From Pedobacter sp. UBA5917 (GTDB taxonomy: Bacteria > Bacteroidota > Bacteroidia > Sphingobacteriales > Sphingobacteriaceae): a stretch of 26,390 nt of DNA. How positions within the stretch are numbered: the stretch's first letter is position 1; each line of letters begins with the position of its first letter. The DNA is taken from contig NZ_DJDT01000062.1 in assembly GCF_002432345.1 (NCBI RefSeq), positions 1 through 26,390 of the forward strand, read 5' to 3'. A program made the position numbers and the translations under genes. The notes beneath the pieces are model-generated. The model ran no database searches and was not told the origin of the DNA. It was given only the letters and a program-made list of their open reading frames with translations. Below are positions 15,801 through 23,210 of this stretch, in pieces.

Positions 15801-15905
15801 AACAAAGGTTATGAGTGTGGTTTAAACATCCAGAACTTTAACAACATCGAAGTGGGCGATATCGTAGAAGCTTACGAACAGGTAGAAGTAGCAAGAAAGC
15901 TATAA
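12825..15905 (+). CDS. infB: Translation initiation factor IF-2
   Basis: GTPase that places initiator tRNA on the 30S subunit and drives subunit joining. 1026 residues, long for the family because of an extended N-terminus. Order: small IF2_N-like helical domain (about 1-60); Pro/Glu/Lys/Ala-rich region with a 34-residue tandem repeat (175-242); basic KRKRKRKK (291-298); Gly/Gln/Asn-rich segment (about 299-380) with three PYQGNR copies; second IF2_N-like region (about 447-500); GTPase core. G motifs: GHVDHGKT 534-541, GGITQHIGAY (about 558-567), DTPGH 581-585, TKVD 635-638 in place of the usual NKxD, and a G5-like SSKSG. Domains II-IV follow, ending VEVARKL. A strong terminator follows, closing the operon. 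Confidence 0.98.
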   Translation: MSDDKPIILIKAIKELNIGMGTAVEFLNKKGFSAEKSPMFKLTGEMYNALLKEYQGDKIVREEAKQIVIGKIRRDEPETEKPVEAPKKNTDFEKNEEILIKNAQSFTPPVEKPKVVETPKVETPAPAPTPAPAAAVEPVKEVKAEEKAEETGLPGVKIVGKIDLNDLNSKTRPVKKEEAPAAPAPVAKAPEPVKPVEQPKVEEKPVEVKKEEAPVAPAPVVKAPEPAKPVEQPKVEVKPAEVKPVSNEPEVIKARTVKLSGPNIIGKIELPTTPDRRNGPVASSSDSEAAKRKRKRKKTPGAPGQPGQHGGQGGQQGQNNPGGQQGQGGAPGQPRQPYQGNRQGGGTPYQGNRPAGQGGTPYQGNRNNNNNRPGFQNRNATPSGPKEEPTEKEIQDQIKATLARLSGAGKSGKFAQRAKLRRQKRDDVAFNAEEAANELESQSKILKVTEFVTANELASMMDVPVTKIIGTCMSLGMFVSINQRLDAETLTIVADEFGYEIQFVKPDEDEENVIEEEDNEADLIERAPVVTIMGHVDHGKTSLLDYIRKANVVAGEAGGITQHIGAYMVTTPTGKKVTFLDTPGHEAFTAMRARGAKAADIAIIVIAADDAVMPQTKEAINHAQAAGVPLVFAFTKVDKPGANADKVREQLSTMNILVEDWGGKYQSQEISSKSGLNVDLLLDKVLLEAELLELKANPNKRATGTVIESALDKGRGIVTTVLVQAGTLRVGDPILAGSYSGRVKALTNERGAKVDSAGPSQPVQVLGMQGAPTAGDRFNALESETEARDIANKRMQLQREQGLRTQKHITLDEIGRRLAIGNFKELNIIVKGDVDGSIEALADSLLKLSTEQIQINIISKGVGQISESDVLLASASDAIIIGFQVRPSTGARKLAEAEQIDIRLYSIIYDAINEIKSAMEGMLDPEFEEKIVANVEIRETFKITKVGTIAGCMVLDGKITRNSKIRIVRDGVVVYTGELASLKRFKDDVKEVNKGYECGLNIQNFNNIEVGDIVEAYEQVEVARKL
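13347..13550 (+). repeat. 102-bp in-frame tandem repeat inside infB
   Basis: Two consecutive 102-bp units (13347-13448 and 13449-13550) encode near-identical 34-residue blocks starting KKEEAP and ending P(V/A)EV (residues 175-208 and 209-242). Most differences are synonymous or conservative. The region is predicted disordered and lies outside the catalytic core. Confidence 0.85.
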
Positions 15906-15926
15906 TACCTTAATAATATAAAATTT

Positions 15927-15953
15927 AAAGTGGCCCAAAAGGCCACTTTTTTT
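15927..15953 (+). terminator. Intrinsic terminator of rimP-nusA-infB
   Basis: Perfect arms AAAGTGGCC (15927-15935) and GGCCACTTT (15941-15949), loop CAAAA, T-run to 15953, about 22 bp after the infB stop. Confidence 0.93.
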
Positions 15954-15971
15954 ATGCTATCGAATTTTTAA

Positions 15972-16049
15972 TCTTAAAAATATCGGATAATTTTGAGTTT
16001 GTATCTTAAAAATATCGGATAATTTTGAGTTTGTGTCTTAAAAATATCG
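15972..16049 (+). repeat. 32-bp tandem repeat carrying promoter-like boxes, upstream of the DUF4143 ATPase
   Basis: Units begin at 15972, 16004 and 16036, each with TCTTAAAAATATCG. The first two are near identical across all 32 bp; the third diverges after 14 bp. Each full unit contains TAATTTTG (15988-15995; 16020-16027) and TTTG (15998-16001; 16030-16033). The TTTG of unit one lies 18 nt before the TAATTTTG of unit two, close to promoter spacing. Confidence 0.85.
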
Positions 16050-16074
16050 ATATTTGTGTTTGATATTTATCATT

Positions 16075-17307
16075 ATGGAAAGATCAACAGCGCTAAAATC
16101 GTTAAAAAATCACCTTGCTAAGCCTCAGCATACTATTATTATAGGGCCGAGGCAGATAGGCAAAACTACGCTTGTTAAGCAATTGGCAGAGCAGTTGCAA
16201 AAAGATAATGAGTTGGTGTATTTCTTAACTTTCGAAGATCCGTCCATTTTAGAGGCGGTAAATAATCATGCCGAAAATATATTCAATTATACCCTGTTGC
16301 CTGCTGATGTGCCTGCAGATAAGCGGTTATATATTATTATCGATGAGGTGCAGTATGCCAAAGATCCCAGTAATTTTTTAAAGCTGCTTTACGATAAATA
16401 TTCGCCAACACTAAAAATTATTGCAACCGGCAGTAGTGCATTTTACATTGATAAAAGTTTTAAGGATAGTTTGGCGGGCAGGAAAAAGGTTTTCGAATTT
16501 TTTCCTTTGGCGTTTGATGAGTTCCTTCATTTTAAAGGCGAGGATGCTTTAATCGTGGAGTGGCAGCAGATGATTAAGAGGCATGCTTATCAGAGTCTTC
16601 AACTAAGCCGTATAACCAGTTTGTTTGATGAATACCTGGTTTATGGCGGTTACCCGGCAGTTGTTCTGGCTGATACTGAACAGGAGAAGCAGGAAATGCT
16701 TAAAGAGCTTGTAAACAGTTATATGAAAAAGGATGTTTTAGAAGCAGGCATTAAGGAGGAGCTCAAATTTTTTCAGCTGGCAAGGCTGTTGGCCGATCAA
16801 ACCAGCAACCTGCTCAATAACAACGAATTGGGCAATACATTAAAAATGGCCAGCTCCACAATCGAAAATTACATTTATTTAATGCAGAAAACCTTTATTG
16901 TGCAATTGCTAACTCCTTTTTATGGTAATGTGCGTAAAGAGTTAACCAAAATGCCAAAGATTTATTTTAACGATAACGGCTTGCGTAATGCTTTGCTGAA
17001 CAATTTTTCTAAACTGAATGATAGGGCAGATAAGGGTGAACTGCTGGAAAACTATACATACATCAGGTTGAGACAACTTTATGACGCTGATCATCTGCAT
17101 TTTTGGCGTACTGCCGATGGTAACGAAGTAGATTTTGTAGTAGAAGAACAGTTGGTGAAGGGAATGGCTTACGAAGTAAAATATAACGATGTGCAGTTTA
17201 AACCCAGCAAGTATAAAAAATTTATAGAGGGATACCCTGATTTTAACCTGAAATGTATATGCAAGGTACTTACGAGGGAGGGGTCGATAGAGGCCATTCG
17301 ATTATAG
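16075..17307 (+). CDS. AAA ATPase with DUF4143 domain
   Basis: 410 residues. N-terminal AAA_14 ATPase: Walker A GPRQIGKT at 24-31, Walker B LYIIIDEVQ ending near 93, ATGSSA at 117-122 (sensor-like) and LAGR at 133-136. The C-terminal half contains the DUF4143 region; near its end HFWRTADGNEVDFVVE and AYEVKY match the PD-(D/E)xK-like fold seen in this family. Function is not established; such proteins are common, stand-alone and variable between strains. The frame can be extended to a TTG at 16054, but ATG at 16075 gives the normal start (MERSTALKSL). No partner gene overlaps it. Upstream is the 32-bp repeat, and no terminator is evident downstream. Confidence 0.9.
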   Translation: MERSTALKSLKNHLAKPQHTIIIGPRQIGKTTLVKQLAEQLQKDNELVYFLTFEDPSILEAVNNHAENIFNYTLLPADVPADKRLYIIIDEVQYAKDPSNFLKLLYDKYSPTLKIIATGSSAFYIDKSFKDSLAGRKKVFEFFPLAFDEFLHFKGEDALIVEWQQMIKRHAYQSLQLSRITSLFDEYLVYGGYPAVVLADTEQEKQEMLKELVNSYMKKDVLEAGIKEELKFFQLARLLADQTSNLLNNNELGNTLKMASSTIENYIYLMQKTFIVQLLTPFYGNVRKELTKMPKIYFNDNGLRNALLNNFSKLNDRADKGELLENYTYIRLRQLYDADHLHFWRTADGNEVDFVVEEQLVKGMAYEVKYNDVQFKPSKYKKFIEGYPDFNLKCICKVLTREGSIEAIRL

Positions 17308-17420
17308 TTTTCCCAGAGTTATAGAGCGTGTAATTGATTGAACCACTTTGGTAACTGTAATATTTTACATACATAAATGTTAAATGGACATTAATAATCC
17401 GTTGAAGGTTCTTTTTTGCG

Positions 17421-17428
17421 GATATTTG
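17421..17428 (+). promoter_or_regulatory. Weak promoter-like box before the acyltransferase
   Basis: GATATTTG resembles but does not match TAnnTTTG. A TTG at 17402-17404 gives a 16-nt spacer. The 146-bp gap 17308-17453 contains nothing else that I can name. Confidence 0.25.
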
Positions 17429-17453
17429 TAAATTCAACTACCAAAGCCAATTA

Positions 17454-18542
17454 ATGAATACTGAATTAACGCAGCAAGCAGCACCGGAAAAAAAGAATTT
17501 TGATTTTGTTGATACAATAAGGTGCATTTCTATGATGGGAATTGTTTGGGAGCACAGTTCGGCAATTAGTATAGAACTTTATGCCGATAAGAGCTCGCTT
17601 ATTGTACAATCTTTTACCCTTCAGGTTTTTAAATTTGTTAGCATTGCGTTTTTTCTCATCGCTGGTTTTTTAATTAATCATAAATTTCAGGAATATCCTG
17701 CTAAACAGTATTTAAAAAACAGGTTTAAAAATACAGTTAAACCCTGGCTTTTTTGGGTAATTCTTTTTATGGCGATAACCATATTAGACCGTTTTGTAGC
17801 TTGGGCCAAAGGAAGTGGTGGAGGTTTATTCAACACTGATTTTCCTTTATATCTTTATAATCTGGTAAAAATGGTGCTGTTTTTTAGCCCATACTGGTTT
17901 ATCCTGAACTTTCTGATCTGTATTTCAATCCTGTTATTGTTCAAACGTTATCTGTATAAAATATGGTTGGGTGTACTATTAGGATTGATATCGCTGGTAT
18001 ATAGTGTTAACCTGCATTTTAGATGGTTTGAAACTACCCATTCTGCTGCACTTTTTGGTTTTGTATTTTATCTGTGGTTAGGTGTTTATCTGAACAGATA
18101 TTTCTCACAGTTTAAGGCTATTGTAGATAGGATTCCATGGTTGGTAATCGGGTTGGCACTGTTGGTTACGCTTTCAATGTCGATGGCCGAAGCTTTTTAT
18201 CTTTTAGATTCAGGACTAAAAGATGCATACAATACATTGCGGGTAACCAATATCCTTTACTCTTTAGTTGCCTTTTTAGCATTGTTTAAAATGGGACCTA
18301 TCAGTGCACTAAAAAGCCTTAAACCGAGGCAAACAACCTTTGGTATTTACCTCATCCATTTTATCATTTTAGAAAGGGTACTGCCATTAATATTTCAGCC
18401 GCTCAAATTGGATTTCAGCCAGTTTAATATTTATGTAAATACAGCAATTACATTAGGACGTTTTCTTTTTGCCTACATCGTTTCTATAGTATTAACCATG
18501 CTGTTAAGTAAAACAAAAATGAAGTGGCTGGTTGGACAATAA
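17454..18542 (+). CDS. Acyltransferase family 3 membrane protein
   Basis: 362 residues, about ten transmembrane helices. The first helix carries the AT3 signature R-X10-H (Arg23, His34, within FVDTIRCISMMGIVWEH), the acyl-donor motif known in OafA/OatA-type O-acyltransferases. There is no SGNH domain, so it is the stand-alone membrane form, which typically transfers acetyl or a similar group to a surface polysaccharide or a lipid-linked sugar. It is convergent with the glycan cluster: its stop is 6 bp from the stop of the last glycosyltransferase. Decoration of that cluster's product is a reasonable inference but not shown by sequence. Confidence 0.85.
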   Translation: MNTELTQQAAPEKKNFDFVDTIRCISMMGIVWEHSSAISIELYADKSSLIVQSFTLQVFKFVSIAFFLIAGFLINHKFQEYPAKQYLKNRFKNTVKPWLFWVILFMAITILDRFVAWAKGSGGGLFNTDFPLYLYNLVKMVLFFSPYWFILNFLICISILLLFKRYLYKIWLGVLLGLISLVYSVNLHFRWFETTHSAALFGFVFYLWLGVYLNRYFSQFKAIVDRIPWLVIGLALLVTLSMSMAEAFYLLDSGLKDAYNTLRVTNILYSLVAFLALFKMGPISALKSLKPRQTTFGIYLIHFIILERVLPLIFQPLKLDFSQFNIYVNTAITLGRFLFAYIVSIVLTMLLSKTKMKWLVGQ

Positions 18543-18548
18543 GTACAA

Positions 18549-19412
18549 CTATTTTAGTTTAAGAAATTTTAAAACTTTGTTCACTTTATACTTCAGTTTT
18601 CTCTTTTCCCTTAACCGTTTGATCTCTTTGTTGAGCTGAAAGTTTTCGTTTAAAAAGTAAGTGTTATTATATCTGAGCAAGGCGTTAAACTGTGCTTCAT
18701 TCAAGATACTTTCTAGTTTCTGGTAAGCAATTAAAACACTTTGGTGCATAAATTCGTCATTCTTTGTCATGTTAACGGAACTCATGCGGTAGTAGGCCAG
18801 GGGCTCATCAATAAATGCTGTTGGTGGGTTGTTTTCGTAAACCTGTATCCAGAAAAGCCAATCTTCTTTGGCTTTGAGGTCTTCAAAAAAAGGATATTTT
18901 TTAACCAAATTACTGGGGAAAATGGCACAATGGATAGGAATATTGAAAGTTTTATCCCAATCGTTCAATAAAGCCTTCTGCGTAAAATGTTTATTCTCCA
19001 GTTTACAGAATGGTGGTAATGGTTTTTGAGTTTTGTTATCAAAAAGAACAAAATTGGTAATGATAATTAAATTTTCATCATCAGCTATTTTAGCAATCGA
19101 TTTTGAAAACTTATCTGAGGCCAAAAAATCATCAGCATCAAGAAACTGGATATAATTACCTGTGGCCTGCTGTAAGCCGGAATTTCTGGCCGAGCTTAAC
19201 CCACCGTTTTCCTTGCTGACATATTTTATCCTGTTGTCTTTTTGTTGCCATGCCAACGATTTTTCATCCGTATCGTCTGTACTGCCATCATTCACAATAA
19301 TACATTCCCAATTGCTGTAGTCTTGTTTAAGCAACGAATTAATATTGTCGTCTAAAAAATGGGCCTGGTTAAAACAGGGAATAATAACTGATATTTTTAT
19401 GGTGTTATCCAT
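18549..19412 (-). CDS. GT2 family glycosyltransferase
   Basis: 287 residues, GT-A fold family 2. Typical start ISVIIPCFNQAHFLDDNI; VNDGSTDDT binds the nucleotide; ENGGLSSARNSGL follows; the metal-binding DADD is at 92-95. The C-terminal portion ends in a strongly basic helix (KRLREKRKLKYKVNK), fitting peripheral membrane association. It is the last gene of the cluster, starting directly after the stop of the upstream GT2 with no gap, so it is almost certainly co-transcribed. Donor and acceptor cannot be read from the sequence. Confidence 0.92.
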   Translation of the reverse strand: MDNTIKISVIIPCFNQAHFLDDNINSLLKQDYSNWECIIVNDGSTDDTDEKSLAWQQKDNRIKYVSKENGGLSSARNSGLQQATGNYIQFLDADDFLASDKFSKSIAKIADDENLIIITNFVLFDNKTQKPLPPFCKLENKHFTQKALLNDWDKTFNIPIHCAIFPSNLVKKYPFFEDLKAKEDWLFWIQVYENNPPTAFIDEPLAYYRMSSVNMTKNDEFMHQSVLIAYQKLESILNEAQFNALLRYNNTYFLNENFQLNKEIKRLREKRKLKYKVNKVLKFLKLK

Positions 19413-20312
19413 CTATTTTTTCTTGTACATTTTGAAACCGTCCTTAATTCCGCTAAACATCCTTAAAATAAGTGTTCTTTTTTCTTTAAAGGTATATTCT
19501 TTCCCTTTAATTACAATTTTGATTCTTTTATAAAAATCCTTAAACAGGTTTTTATAAAAGAGTGAACTAAAACCTCCAGGGAAATAAGGCTTTAAGGTTT
19601 TTCTGAGTAAAAATAAGTTCCGGTATTCATAATAAGCTTGCAATGGGCGCATTTTGGAAGAAACTTCTACTCTTTTGCGGTACATTTGGGCCGTTTTAGT
19701 GTAGATGATATTGGTGTAGAAATTGGCCATAACTCCATACTCAGTATCATCTCCGGCAATAAAATACTCTTTTCGGGGCAAACCGATTTCCTTAACTATG
19801 GAACGGTTGATGAGCATGCCTTCGAAACAGGCCGTATTTACAAAACAATAATCTTTATGTTTTAAAGATGCATTATTGAGCAAAATTGGCATACAGGTTC
19901 TGTAATCGAAATAATGCTCCCATTTAAAAACTTCGTTATTATCTTTAAAAACCCTTAGCGGGTGTATACATTTAGATAATTCGGTATACTTTAATAGCTG
20001 CTCCAGGCAATCGTTAAAGGGCTCAACATCATCATCCATTACCCAGATCCATTCGTAATCCTGCTCGTAAGCTTTTCCTATACCCGTATTAAATCCACCT
20101 GCCCCTCCAATATTATCCTGATTGATGACCTCTATTTGTGCAAAGTTAAGTTGCTGTAAATACTCATTTGTTCCGTCGGTAGAACCATTGTTAACAATGA
20201 TTATTTTATCCGGAGCAGATGTTTGATTCAGCACAGATATAATGCATTCTTTTAGGAAAGCCAAACGATTGTAGGTTACAATAACGGCGCAAACGGATGC
20301 TCTGTTTATCAT
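19413..20312 (-). CDS. GT2 glycosyltransferase, galactofuranosyl/rhamnosyltransferase-like
   Basis: 299 residues. VCAVIVTYNRLAFLKECI, VNNGSTDGT, NIGGAGGFNTGI and WIWVMDDDVEP (metal-binding DDD at 93-95) match the GT2 branch that includes GlfT1-like galactofuranosyltransferases and rhamnosyltransferases. With a UDP-galactopyranose mutase gene two positions upstream, a galactofuranosyl donor is a sensible hypothesis. Its ATG overlaps the preceding GT90 stop by 4 bp. A basic C-terminus (KRIKIVIKGKEYTFKEKR) suggests contact with the membrane. Confidence 0.88.
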   Translation of the reverse strand: MINRASVCAVIVTYNRLAFLKECIISVLNQTSAPDKIIIVNNGSTDGTNEYLQQLNFAQIEVINQDNIGGAGGFNTGIGKAYEQDYEWIWVMDDDVEPFNDCLEQLLKYTELSKCIHPLRVFKDNNEVFKWEHYFDYRTCMPILLNNASLKHKDYCFVNTACFEGMLINRSIVKEIGLPRKEYFIAGDDTEYGVMANFYTNIIYTKTAQMYRKRVEVSSKMRPLQAYYEYRNLFLLRKTLKPYFPGGFSSLFYKNLFKDFYKRIKIVIKGKEYTFKEKRTLILRMFSGIKDGFKMYKKK

Positions 20313-21160
20313 AAATTGCTATTAAGAAGATTTTGGATTCTCTTTACGGCGCTTTCGTAATTAAGATTTTCGGCCGCAAAATTAAAGGCATTGTTAACGA
20401 TGTTTTCGTAATATGCCTGCCCCTGCTTTTCTATAAATTCGATCTGCTGGATTAAATCAGACATGTCGTTTTTTACAGGAATGAAATGTTTATAGGGCTC
20501 CAGTTCGAAATGATAGTATGATTTCCATTGCCTTTCCTGGATAAATAGCAGGCGTTTGGTATAAAGTAATAGTTTTATCCTGCCACTGTATCCCCGGCCT
20601 TCAATGTCTATCAGATATTTGTATTTGGTGTGATCTGCTAAAGAAATGTAAGGTACTTTTTTGCCATCAATTACATGTTGATCAACACAGGTATCGTATG
20701 TTTCGATCAGTTCGGGAAATTGCTGGCTATATTCAATAATTTTCTTTCGGTTAGGATGGGTTTGCACATTTCCTATCCAAAGCATGGTGTTATTTACAAA
20801 AGCCTGGCTACTTGCCTCAGTAATTTCTTTTACGGTTAAATTAAAGTCTTTAATTCCGGCTTGCTGCCAATGGTCGAAAATAAAATCAGGAAATGCAGTA
20901 TGTAGATTTTCTTTCCGGTCGCAGCAATAATAGAAATTGTTTGGTGATATATCTCCCAAAGGGAAATCGCCTGTATGTAGGCTAAATGATTGGTCTTTAT
21001 CAATGCCAAGCTTAATAGCATCCATAATCATTTTTACAGAAGATTCGGCACGGGTTTGAAAAGAATTGAAATTTGTTATTGAGGAGATTTGGGCATTTTT
21101 TATTGCTATTTTTAAAAGCTCTCTCGGTTCTTCATTGTTTTTTTTCTTTTTAAACCACAT
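20309..21160 (-). CDS. GT90 (CAP10-like) glycosyltransferase
   Basis: 283 residues. The core KYKYLIDIEGRGYSGRIK (about 180-200), followed by LLLYTKRLLFIQERQWKSYYH, LEPYKHFIPVKNDMSDL and IEFIEKQGQAYYENI, is the hallmark of family GT90, which includes fungal CAP10 xylosyltransferase and animal POGLUT enzymes. Bacterial members often sit in LPS or capsule clusters. It begins 2 bp after the glf stop and overlaps the next GT2. No signal peptide is seen, so it should act in the cytoplasm. The donor sugar is unknown; xylose or glucose are family precedents only. Confidence 0.88.
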   Translation of the reverse strand: MWFKKKKNNEEPRELLKIAIKNAQISSITNFNSFQTRAESSVKMIMDAIKLGIDKDQSFSLHTGDFPLGDISPNNFYYCCDRKENLHTAFPDFIFDHWQQAGIKDFNLTVKEITEASSQAFVNNTMLWIGNVQTHPNRKKIIEYSQQFPELIETYDTCVDQHVIDGKKVPYISLADHTKYKYLIDIEGRGYSGRIKLLLYTKRLLFIQERQWKSYYHFELEPYKHFIPVKNDMSDLIQQIEFIEKQGQAYYENIVNNAFNFAAENLNYESAVKRIQNLLNSNL

Positions 21161-21162
21161 TT

Positions 21163-22263
21163 CTATTTAAATTTTTGTGCAATTTCAAGGGCGTTGGCAA
21201 TTACATGGTGCATATCCATATAACGGTAGGTAGCTAATCTTCCCAAAAAGGTAAAGTTGGGAAGTGTTTCTATTTCATTCTGATATTTTTCGAGAATTTC
21301 AAGATCATTAGCTAATCTTTTGGGGTAATAAGGAATATCTTCTGTTTCGGTTTCTTTGCTGAATTCTTTAAAATAAACCGTTTTTTCGTGCTCCTCCCAG
21401 GGGGTAAAATGTTTATGCTCGTGAATTCTTGTAAATGGGGTTTCTTCATCAGCGTAATTGATTACAGCATTTCCCTGAAAATCACCCTCTGCAATGTGCT
21501 TTTCAAAATAAACGGTCCTGTATCCAAGTCTTCCAAATTTATAATCGAAAAAGGCATCAACAGGGCCGGTATAAAAAACCTGGTCGTAAGCAGAAAAATC
21601 AACATCCTTTACTGCAAATTTTTTGTTTAAATAAACAGTAATGTTAGGGTGGTTGAGCATTTTTTCGAAAATTTCGGTATAACCGTTTTTCGGAATACCC
21701 TGCAGGGGCATTGCATAATAATTATCGTTGTAGTTAAATCTTACCGGTAATCGCTTTAATATACTTGCCGGTAGTTCTGTTGGTTCACAGCCCCATTGTT
21801 TTTTAGTATAGCCATAAAAAAATGCCTGATAGAGATCTTTGCCAATAAATTTTAGTGCCTGTTCTTCAAAGTTTTTAGGCGAATCAATACTGGTATCACT
21901 TAAAGACTGTATGAAATCTTTTGCTTCTGCCGGCGAAAGAGCTTTGTTAAAAAACTGATTGATGGTGTGAAGGTTAATCGGAAGCGAATAAACCTTGCCT
22001 TTGTAAATTGATTTTACTCTATTGATATAGGGAACCATCTCACAGAACTGTTGGATATAATCCCAAACCTCAACATTATCGGTATTAAAGATATGCGGAC
22101 CGTACTGATGGATGTTTACACCGGTTTCTTTTTCTCTTTCGGTGTAACAATTGCCCCCGATATGGCTTCTTTCTTCCCATATCTCAATTAAATTATCCTT
22201 GCAAAGTTGCTCTGCAATAACACTACCGGCAAACCCACTTCCTATAATCAGGTATTTTTTCAT
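21163..22263 (-). CDS. glf: UDP-galactopyranose mutase
   Basis: Flavoenzyme that isomerises UDP-galactopyranose to UDP-galactofuranose. 366 residues. N-terminal FAD-binding GSGFAGSVIAEQL (8-20), IGGNCY (35-40), QYGPHIFNT (53-61), then YGYTKKQWG and LPVRFNYNDNYY, and near the end LGRLATYRYMDMHHVI, all standard for Glf. The frame extends nine codons to a TTG (22290), but ATG at 22263 gives the expected MKKYLIIGSGF start. It implies that the cluster's glycan contains galactofuranose. A 139-bp gap and a promoter-like box separate it from DUF5672, so it may also be expressed separately. Confidence 0.96.
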   Translation of the reverse strand: MKKYLIIGSGFAGSVIAEQLCKDNLIEIWEERSHIGGNCYTEREKETGVNIHQYGPHIFNTDNVEVWDYIQQFCEMVPYINRVKSIYKGKVYSLPINLHTINQFFNKALSPAEAKDFIQSLSDTSIDSPKNFEEQALKFIGKDLYQAFFYGYTKKQWGCEPTELPASILKRLPVRFNYNDNYYAMPLQGIPKNGYTEIFEKMLNHPNITVYLNKKFAVKDVDFSAYDQVFYTGPVDAFFDYKFGRLGYRTVYFEKHIAEGDFQGNAVINYADEETPFTRIHEHKHFTPWEEHEKTVYFKEFSKETETEDIPYYPKRLANDLEILEKYQNEIETLPNFTFLGRLATYRYMDMHHVIANALEIAQKFK

Positions 22264-22349
22264 TTTTTTATTGATAAAAGCTCGCAGCAAGCCATTTAAA
22301 TTGTGTTTTTACATCTGGCATCAATAAAAAATAAAATGCCTTTAACGCG

Positions 22350-22357
22350 CAAACTTA
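22350..22357 (-). promoter_or_regulatory. Possible internal promoter -7 element before glf
   Basis: TAAGTTTG on the minus strand fits TAnnTTTG, about 87 nt before the glf ATG, in the only sizeable gap in the glycan cluster. No TTG is found at normal spacing. Confidence 0.35.
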
Positions 22358-22402
22358 CAAAAGATTTAATAAAATAAATTGTTAACACAACCCGGTAGTA
22401 GT

Positions 22403-23197
22403 TTAAATAGAATAACCGAAATCTTTAAATATAGGCCTCCATACATCCAGGTTTTTGTTCCAGGCATGGCATCCAAAAGGTAGTGAATTGTTGGTGAGTT
22501 CGAAAGCCCTGTCAACAGGAACTTCGAATGCAAAATGCACGGCTTCCCGATATGAAGGGATTTTTAAAATTTCTTTTTTCCTGTTTACTTCTATACTCCA
22601 AAAAACATCTTCATTAAAGTTGGCTGCCGGATTTAAAGAATATTCTTTTATTTTTTCCTGAAACTGTTGGGTTAAAGTGTAAAATAACTGTGTTCTGCGT
22701 AAAGATAAACCTCCGTTGCCAACTTTATTCTCTCGTTGGAGGTCGGTGGGTACCGAAGTGTTTTTTTGTTTAACATCGAATTTCCGGTGTATGTAGCCCA
22801 AAACGCTATTTTTTACGGCTTTGATTACGTCAGGGTATTTATGCCTGAGCCATGGGGCCCCTACATAATCCAGATTTTTTTCGCACCAGGTATTTAGCTC
22901 ATCTTTAAAAACAAAAGCATCCAATTGGTAGATCAGGATATACTCATGGTCTAAAAATTCTTTGTAAAATTCTTCTGAGAGCATGAGTTTATTATAGCCG
23001 GCAATATCTTTAAAATATGCATCATCAAAACTGATGATGTTATTAAATGGATATTTGGTATTTAAATTTAAAGAGTTGGGTTTTACACAAAAAATCGGAT
23101 GGGATTTAGAGAGCACCTTGAAACACTGTTGCAGGGATATATCCTCTAAATAGGTTGTTTCTTTATAAATAGGCACAATAACGGCAACCTTTTTCAT
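22403..23197 (-). CDS. DUF5672 domain protein, probable glycosyltransferase
   Basis: 264 residues. VAVIVPIYKE start, YQLDAFVF (about 105), LDYVGAPW, GNGGLSLRRTQ, NEDVFWS and LPFGCHAWNK are the conserved blocks of DUF5672. The order (hydrophobic strand, acidic LDAF, GGLSLR, NEDVF) resembles GT-A glycosyltransferases, in which acidic residues bind metal and donor, so transferase activity is a reasonable inference without proof. It lies between the GT4 gene (13 bp upstream) and glf (139 bp downstream) in a glycan cluster, which supports that role. No signal peptide. Confidence 0.85.
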   Translation of the reverse strand: MKKVAVIVPIYKETTYLEDISLQQCFKVLSKSHPIFCVKPNSLNLNTKYPFNNIISFDDAYFKDIAGYNKLMLSEEFYKEFLDHEYILIYQLDAFVFKDELNTWCEKNLDYVGAPWLRHKYPDVIKAVKNSVLGYIHRKFDVKQKNTSVPTDLQRENKVGNGGLSLRRTQLFYTLTQQFQEKIKEYSLNPAANFNEDVFWSIEVNRKKEILKIPSYREAVHFAFEVPVDRAFELTNNSLPFGCHAWNKNLDVWRPIFKDFGYSI

Positions 23198-23210
23198 AGT
23201 GTGATGGAAT

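Noticed and set aside
15972..16049. CRISPR array
   Set aside because: Units abut with no spacers and there are fewer than three full copies; it is a plain tandem repeat and no cas genes are present.
16075..17307. Anti-phage defence ATPase or toxin-antitoxin component
   Set aside because: AAA/DUF4143 proteins are sometimes found in variable loci, but there is no effector partner or defence neighbour here, so the claim cannot be supported.
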